Assembly: GCA_043811105.1 (NCBI GenBank)
Contig: JBDRNK010000108.1
Span: 1 to 7,862 of the forward strand
DNA from: CAZDDW01 sp043811105
Lineage (GTDB): Bacteria > Patescibacteriota > Patescibacteriia > UBA9934 > CAZDDW01
Direction: 5' to 3'
DNA length: 7,862 bases
Shown: piece by piece, positions 4,212-7,862 of the stretch
Position numbering within the stretch: position 1 is the stretch's first letter
Layout of the letters: each line of letters opens with the position of its first letter
The notes under the pieces: generated by a model
What the model was told of the DNA's origin: nothing
The model's database searches: none
What the model saw: only the letters and a program-made list of their open reading frames with translations
Translations under genes and position numbers: made by a program

Positions 4212-5150
4212 TTACTTTTTTATTTTCCCAGACTGAGCCTGACTAGGCTTGCCTGGATTCTTTTCTTCTTCCTCTTTTTCAGACAAAATTTTATCATGCA
4301 ACATTAGGTCAAGTTCTTCCATGGCCGCTTTTGAATCTTCAGTAACCTCAACTTCATCATCAACGTCAACATCATCACTTGTATCTTCGGTCTTCTTAGT
4401 ACTCTTCACTAAGGCCGGTTCAACTTGATCAGACTTTTTCGCAGCCGCATTTACCAACTGAGTCCCAGCTTTCTTGCCCTCAACGATGGCTTCAGAAATT
4501 AAACGCAACATCATCTGAATTGACTTAACCGCATCATCGTTGGCTGGGATGATCATCTTGGCTTTATCAGGATTGACATTAGTATCACAGACCGCAATTA
4601 CCGGAACGTTCTTTTGGGCTGCTTCTTCAACCGCGGTTTTTTCAACCTTCATATCAATCACTAAAACAGCATCAGGAATAACCTCTAAATCACGAATTCC
4701 ATAGATCTTACGTTCCATGTCAGCGATCTCGCGCGAAATCATTAGACGTTCTTTTTTGGTGTATTTGCTTAACTCTCCTTTGTCCTGCTGTTCTTTTAGT
4801 TTTTTGTATCGTTTAACAATCTTGCGGATCTCACCAAAGTTGGTCAAAGTTCCACCAAGCCAACGCCCGCAAACGTAAGGCATACTTGCTTCCTCAGCAT
4901 ACTGCTTGATCAATTCCTGAGCTTGACGCTTTGTGGCCACAAACAAAATTACGCCCCCACGAGTGGCGATATCAGAAACATACTTTAATACTTCCTCAAG
5001 CTGTTTCTGGGTTTCCTCCAAATTAATTATGTGCACCCCACCGCGAGCGGTATGGATAAATGGCTCCATTTTCGGGTGCCAGCGAGATGTTTTGTGACCA
5101 AAGTGAACTCCGGCCTGCAACATCTCTTCAAGAGATGGTATTTTCGGCAT
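4212..5150 (-). CDS. rpsB: 30S ribosomal protein S2 (uS2) with an acidic C-terminal extension
   Basis: S2 binds late to the 30S body and is needed for S1 association and translation initiation. The conserved N-terminus MPKIPSLEEMLQAGVHFGHK leads into WHPKMEPFI. GRWLGGTLTNF (about 95-105), PDAVLVIDM and the Asn/Pro-rich NVNPDKAKMIIPANDDA near 191-207 are all present. The fold ends near residue 230. The remaining 80 or so residues are an extension (E. coli S2 is 241 aa) with a very acidic stretch DDVDVDDEVEVTED and a mixed-charge end. The extension is likely disordered and of unknown use. Start: ATG at 5150 with AAGGA 8 nt upstream. A strong promoter (5281-5309) and a structured leader precede it, and tsf follows. 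Confidence 0.98.
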   Translation of the reverse strand: MPKIPSLEEMLQAGVHFGHKTSRWHPKMEPFIHTARGGVHIINLEETQKQLEEVLKYVSDIATRGGVILFVATKRQAQELIKQYAEEASMPYVCGRWLGGTLTNFGEIRKIVKRYKKLKEQQDKGELSKYTKKERLMISREIADMERKIYGIRDLEVIPDAVLVIDMKVEKTAVEEAAQKNVPVIAVCDTNVNPDKAKMIIPANDDAVKSIQMMLRLISEAIVEGKKAGTQLVNAAAKKSDQVEPALVKSTKKTEDTSDDVDVDDEVEVTEDSKAAMEELDLMLHDKILSEKEEEEKNPGKPSQAQSGKIKK

Positions 5151-5181
5151 ATTATAGTTCCTTTTTTAACCCTAAACTCTG

Positions 5182-5245
5182 TTGGTTCGGGTACATCGAT
5201 AGTATCGAAAGGGGCCCTTTACGGGCAGGATCCTGTTCGTACCAA
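5182..5245 (-). promoter_or_regulatory. Candidate structured leader of rpsB
   Basis: The leader RNA can close with TTGGT/ACCAA (5241-5245 with 5182-5186) or the overlapping GGTAC/GTACC. Inside are the palindrome CAGGATCCTG, a GCCC-GTAAA-GGGC hairpin and CGATA-C-TATCG, so it could be a multi-branched fold. Feedback binding of S2 to the rpsB leader is known in other bacteria. Equating this element with those is inference. The GTAAA hairpin resembles the palindromic repeats elsewhere in the window. Confidence 0.4.
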
Positions 5246-5280
5246 TTAAGGCTAAACTATCTGATTGATTAACGAGCAGT

Positions 5281-5309
5281 AGTATAACCCCCAAGCTTAA
5301 ATATGTCAA
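5281..5309 (-). promoter_or_regulatory. Sigma70 promoter of rpsB-tsf
   Basis: On the minus strand a perfect TTGACA (5304-5309) is separated by 17 nt from TATACT (5281-5286), with a start near 5274 and a leader of about 124 nt. The -35 box contains the TGA stop codon of queA (5306-5308), so the two genes abut with no terminator between them. Confidence 0.88.
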
Positions 5310-6379
5310 ATGATAAACATCGCATCGCCAAAGGAGTAGAAACGATAACCCTGAAGCTTGGCTTCTTCATAAGCTGATAATATCTGTTCACGACTGGCTA
5401 GAGCTGAAACCAGAGCTAACAAGGTCGATTTTGGTAAATGGAAATTCGTGATTAAGGCATCAACGATTTTGAATTTATAACCTGGAGTGATGAAGATGTT
5501 TACATCGCCGATGTAGGGACCGACAGGCGTAAGCCTGTCATTTTGATTGACAAGCTTGCGCTTGTCGATCCCAGACATCACCACCCCTTCCAAGGCTCTG
5601 GTCGTGGTCGTTCCAACAGCCACAATTCGACGTCCTTCAGCTTTGGCCTGATTAATCCGATCCGCTGTACCTTGATCAATCTGCACAAATTCGCTATGCA
5701 TCTGATGCTCTTCCAAAGTTTCTGTTTTCACTGGCTGAAAAGTTCCGATTCCAACATGCAAGGTTATATATTCCATTTGAATTCCGCGGTCTCGCAGTTC
5801 ATCTAGTAGGCGCTGGGTAAAATGAAATCCGGCAGTTGGTGCGGCTACGGAACCGGTTTCTCGAGCGTAAACAGTTTGATACATTTCCAGATCATCTGGC
5901 TGTTGTTTTACATAAGGTGGAACCGGTACTTCGCCAAATTGATCACAGTAACGAAGCACTTCATCAACCTCGACATTGAACTCGATTTTAACAATTCCGT
6001 TCGGCTTTTTCTCAATCACCTGAGCAAATAGATTTTCTTTGAATCGAATCGTATCCCCAATATCAACCCTACGGCCAGGTCGAATCATGGCTTGCCAAAT
6101 CCGATCATGAGCGCGTAACAAAAATACTTCAACTTTCGCAACCCCCGAAACCTTTGCAACCTCCCCAACCAATCGTGCTTTAAACACCTTTGTATCATTA
6201 AAAACCAAAAGATCGTCATCGCGCAGAAACTGACCAATCTCAAAAAAATGCTGATGCTTAATTATTCCATTGGCTCGATCTAAAACCAAGAGCTTTGACT
6301 GATCACGTGGTTCCACCGGCTCTTGGGCAATAAATTCTACTGGTAGATCATAGTAATAGTCTGAAATTGGAGTACTCAT
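5306..6379 (-). CDS. queA: S-adenosylmethionine:tRNA ribosyltransferase-isomerase, with a 17-residue repeat-encoded insertion
   Basis: QueA transfers and isomerises the ribosyl part of AdoMet onto preQ1 at the wobble base of GUN-anticodon tRNAs, giving epoxyqueuosine. The 357-aa product starts MSTPISDYYYDLPVEFIAQEP and carries LLVLDR, NDTKVFKARL, TAGFHFTQRLLDEL, LHVGIGTFQPV with HSEF shortly after, TNFHLPKSTLLALVSA and the terminal YRFYSFGDAMFI. All are family signatures. Residues 270-286 (GIDKRKLVNQNDRLTPV) are encoded by a palindromic repeat. They sit between ALEGVVMS and the GDVNIFITPG segment, where E. coli QueA has a loop about 10 residues shorter. The frame is intact, so the enzyme may still work. 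No Shine-Dalgarno precedes ATG 6379. The gene is divergent from rpmE. Confidence 0.97.
   Translation of the reverse strand: MSTPISDYYYDLPVEFIAQEPVEPRDQSKLLVLDRANGIIKHQHFFEIGQFLRDDDLLVFNDTKVFKARLVGEVAKVSGVAKVEVFLLRAHDRIWQAMIRPGRRVDIGDTIRFKENLFAQVIEKKPNGIVKIEFNVEVDEVLRYCDQFGEVPVPPYVKQQPDDLEMYQTVYARETGSVAAPTAGFHFTQRLLDELRDRGIQMEYITLHVGIGTFQPVKTETLEEHQMHSEFVQIDQGTADRINQAKAEGRRIVAVGTTTTRALEGVVMSGIDKRKLVNQNDRLTPVGPYIGDVNIFITPGYKFKIVDALITNFHLPKSTLLALVSALASREQILSAYEEAKLQGYRFYSFGDAMFII
5522..5573. repeat. Composite two-hairpin repeat, copy B, inside the queA coding sequence
   Basis: GACAGGC-GTAA-GCCTGTC (5522-5539), the linker ATTTTGATT, GACAAGC-TTGC-GCTTGTC (5549-5566), then GATCCCA. It aligns along its full length with 3552-3605, with a 2-nt gap in the linker, an identical 3' hairpin stem and tail, and compensated changes in the first stem. 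It adds 17 in-frame codons to queA. Confidence 0.82.
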
Positions 6380-6387
6380 ACGCGCAA

Positions 6388-6417
6388 ACTATATCATCAT
6401 TGACATATAATACTCAA
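6388..6417 (-). promoter_or_regulatory. Possible queA promoter, perhaps giving a leaderless mRNA
   Basis: On the minus strand TTGAGT (6412-6417) and TATAGT (6388-6393) are 18 nt apart. The expected start (about 6381) is next to the ATG at 6379, and no Shine-Dalgarno precedes it. It overlaps the divergent rpmE promoter. Confidence 0.35.
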
Positions 6418-6428
6418 TCTGATAAACT
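6400..6428 (+). promoter_or_regulatory. Probable rpmE promoter
   Basis: A perfect TTGACA (6400-6405) lies 17 nt before TAAACT (6423-6428, 4 of 6 consensus). The start would be near 6435, about 21 nt before the ATG at 6456. Confidence 0.5.
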
Positions 6429-6455
6429 CCTCTCGTACCAAATTTGACTATATTT

Positions 6456-6788
6456 ATGAAGAAAAAAACACATCCAACTTACAACGATCAGGCGACCATC
6501 GCTTGTGCTTGTGGTGCTAGTCATAAAATAGGATCAACCCAGGACGATATCCAGGTTGAGCTTTGTTCGAAATGTCATCCTTTTTATACCGGAACCCAAA
6601 AGATTATTGATAGTGCTCGTCGAGTTGAAAAATTCAAAGCTCGTGATGCTAATAAATCTGCAAAGACTGAAAGCAAAGCTACAAAAAAAGCAACCAAGCG
6701 AGCCAAGCGAACAGCAAAAGGTCCAAAGTACAGCGTAGAAACCACAAAGACAGCAACTGTTAGAAAAACACTCAAATCTGACAATTAG
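6456..6788 (+). CDS. rpmE: 50S ribosomal protein L31 (bL31), zinc-binding type, with a basic tail
   Basis: L31 sits on the 50S central protuberance and bridges to the 30S subunit. The N-terminus MKKKTHPTYND is typical. The zinc ligands are Cys17, Cys19, Cys37 and Cys40 (CAC and CSKC), followed by the signature HPFYTGTQK. At 110 aa it is longer than the 70-aa E. coli protein. The extra 45 or so residues form a Lys/Thr/Ala-rich tail, probably rRNA-binding. ATG 6456 is preferred over TTG 6444 because it begins the conserved motif; neither has a clear Shine-Dalgarno. prfA follows on the same strand, a common rpmE-prfA order. Confidence 0.95.
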   Translation: MKKKTHPTYNDQATIACACGASHKIGSTQDDIQVELCSKCHPFYTGTQKIIDSARRVEKFKARDANKSAKTESKATKKATKRAKRTAKGPKYSVETTKTATVRKTLKSDN

Positions 6789-6792
6789 CTAA

Positions 6793-6821
6793 TTGGAATT
6801 AAAGCATCTTTCGATTATAAT
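6793..6821 (+). promoter_or_regulatory. Possible prfA promoter inside the rpmE-prfA hairpin
   Basis: TTGGAA (6793-6798), 17 nt, then a perfect TATAAT (6816-6821). The -10 box lies in the loop of the stem at 6801-6833. The start would be near 6828, about 15 nt before the prfA ATG. Confidence 0.5.
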
Positions 6822-6834
6822 GAAAGGTGCTTTT
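6801..6834 (+). terminator. Weak intrinsic terminator or attenuator between rpmE and prfA
   Basis: Arms 6801-6812 (AAAGCATCTTTC) and 6822-6833 pair over 12 bp with one T-G wobble around a 9-nt loop. Only four T follow (6831-6834, three of them in the stem), so read-through into prfA is likely. Confidence 0.5.
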
Positions 6835-6842
6835 AAAATATT

Positions 6843-7862
6843 ATGGACATATCAAAAGAACTACAAAATCGAAGAAAAAGGTTTGAAGAACTTGAAAAAC
6901 AGTTATCTGATTCAAGTGTGGTTTCTGATCTAAAAAAACTGCGCAAAATTAATGAAGAATATTCAGGATTAAAAGAGGTTGTTCAACTTGGAGATCAGTT
7001 AACGAAATTGAAATCAGACCTGAACAGTGCTGAAGAAGCTCTAGCTGAAGCTGTTGATCCGGAAATGAAAGAGTTGGCTGAGTCAGAGATTGAGGATTTG
7101 GGAATCAAGCTCGAAAGTTTGGAAAAACAGATATTGCTGGCTTTGGTTCCGGCAGATCCGTTGGATAAAAAAAATATTATTGTTGAAATTCGAGCCGGTA
7201 CAGGCGGAGATGAGGCCGCTTTGTTCGCTGCTGATCTTTTTCGTGCCTACAGTCATTACGCCGAGACTCAGGGTTGGAAAACAAAACTTATAAGTTCCAG
7301 TCAAAACGATCTGAACGGATTTAAAGAAGTTATCTTTTCAATTGAGGGATCTAACGTCTACAGCAAATTAAAATATGAATCTGGTGTACACCGAGTGCAA
7401 CGAGTACCAGAAACTGAAAAACAAGGACGAATTCATACTTCGACCGCGACAGTAGCCGTCCTGCCTGAAGCAGAAGAAGTTGATGTTGACATTGATCCCA
7501 AAGATTTAAAAATCGAAACAACCACTTCGACCGGAGCCGGTGGACAATCAGTCAACACCACCTACTCAGCTGCTCGAATAACCCACTTGCCTACCGGTAT
7601 CATGGTTTACTGTCAGGACGAGCGATCTCAGAGACAGAACAAAGACAGGGCTTTGGCAATTATCCGCGCCCGAGTTTTTGCTTTGGAAGAAGAAAAGAGA
7701 CGGAATGAGCTTGATGCCGCACGTCGCGGACAAATTGGAACCGGTGAACGATCAGAAAAAATACGAACTTACAACTATCCGCAAGATCGGGTTACTGATC
7801 ATCGAATCAATGAAAACTGGAGTAACCTGCAAGGAATTATGAATGGTAATCTTGAACCGATT
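6843..7862 (+). CDS. prfA: Peptide chain release factor 1 (3' end cut by the window)
   Basis: RF1 recognises UAA and UAG in the ribosomal A site and triggers peptidyl-tRNA hydrolysis. There are 340 codons without a stop up to the window end; E. coli RF1 has 360. The first 110 or so residues form the coiled, charged N-terminal domain. Next come VEIRAGTGGDEAALFAADL and GVHRVQRVPETEKQGRIHTS. The RF1-type codon-recognition tripeptide PxT is PET at residues 189-191; RF2 would have SPF. The catalytic GGQ is at 233-235 in TGAGGQSVNTTYSA, followed by CQDERSQRQNKDRAL and the RF1-like TYNYPQDRVTDHRIN. ATG 6843 starts the protein; AAAGGTG lies 13 nt upstream, a rather long spacing. Confidence 0.97.
   Translation, partial: MDISKELQNRRKRFEELEKQLSDSSVVSDLKKLRKINEEYSGLKEVVQLGDQLTKLKSDLNSAEEALAEAVDPEMKELAESEIEDLGIKLESLEKQILLALVPADPLDKKNIIVEIRAGTGGDEAALFAADLFRAYSHYAETQGWKTKLISSSQNDLNGFKEVIFSIEGSNVYSKLKYESGVHRVQRVPETEKQGRIHTSTATVAVLPEAEEVDVDIDPKDLKIETTTSTGAGGQSVNTTYSAARITHLPTGIMVYCQDERSQRQNKDRALAIIRARVFALEEEKRRNELDAARRGQIGTGERSEKIRTYNYPQDRVTDHRINENWSNLQGIMNGNLEPI

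Noticed and set aside
6130..6175. Short internal VAKV...VAKV duplication in QueA
   Set aside because: Only four residues, and the loop length is within two residues of other QueA proteins; too weak to call a repeat.
1..7862. CRISPR array, transposase, prophage or retroelement genes
   Set aside because: No regularly spaced direct repeats and no such protein motifs in any frame examined. The palindromes are few and irregularly placed.

Overview
The window looks like a piece of chromosome from a small-genome bacterium, most likely Patescibacteria/CPR of a Parcubacteria-like type. This is inferred from the mix of compact housekeeping genes, a stand-alone four-helix-bundle (S23/IVP-like) protein, a short EF-Ts, and an orphan GC-rich hypothetical protein whose C-terminus resembles proteins I associate with Parcubacteria. 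TGA ends queA and the larger hypothetical gene, so the code is standard rather than the Gracilibacteria TGA=Gly code. I cannot assign the lineage firmly from this sequence alone.

Layout. From 6379 down to 1 everything lies on the minus strand. In transcription order it runs: queA; a strong promoter, structured leader and the rpsB-tsf translation operon ending in a strong terminator; a promoter with a tRNA-Leu(UAA)-like gene and a 144-aa hypothetical gene ending in a terminator; a near-identical promoter with a 283-aa hypothetical gene ending in a terminator; gap; a four-helix-bundle protein gene flanked by inverted repeats; and the N-terminus of a membrane protein. On the plus strand, divergent from queA, are rpmE (bL31) and prfA (RF1, cut off by the window end).

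Function. Most recognisable genes serve translation: S2, EF-Ts, L31, RF1, a tRNA-Leu and the tRNA-modifying enzyme QueA. GAPDH is the one metabolic gene. The two hypothetical genes are GC-rich compared with their neighbours (43 of 60 bases G/C at 1801-1860, against 24 of 60 at 3901-3960 in tsf). Each has its own promoter and terminator, so they look like separately expressed accessory cassettes.

The most interesting structure is a set of small palindromic repeats. One family has the form GACxxGC-(GTAA or its complement)-GCxxGTC, with arms that change in compensating pairs. A two-hairpin composite of it, ending in GATCCCA, occurs just after tsf, where one hairpin acts as the terminator. A second copy lies inside queA, where it adds 17 in-frame residues. 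A related hairpin, together with a member of a second family (core GTACCCAACGTGGTAC, also found upstream of gap), forms an exact 66-nt insertion in the T-loop of the tRNA-Leu. This resembles a REP- or Rickettsia-palindromic-element-like system that has entered protein-coding, tRNA and terminator sequence within 4 kb. A second pattern is a duplicated promoter module with TTGGCT/AGCCAA arms around the -35 box.
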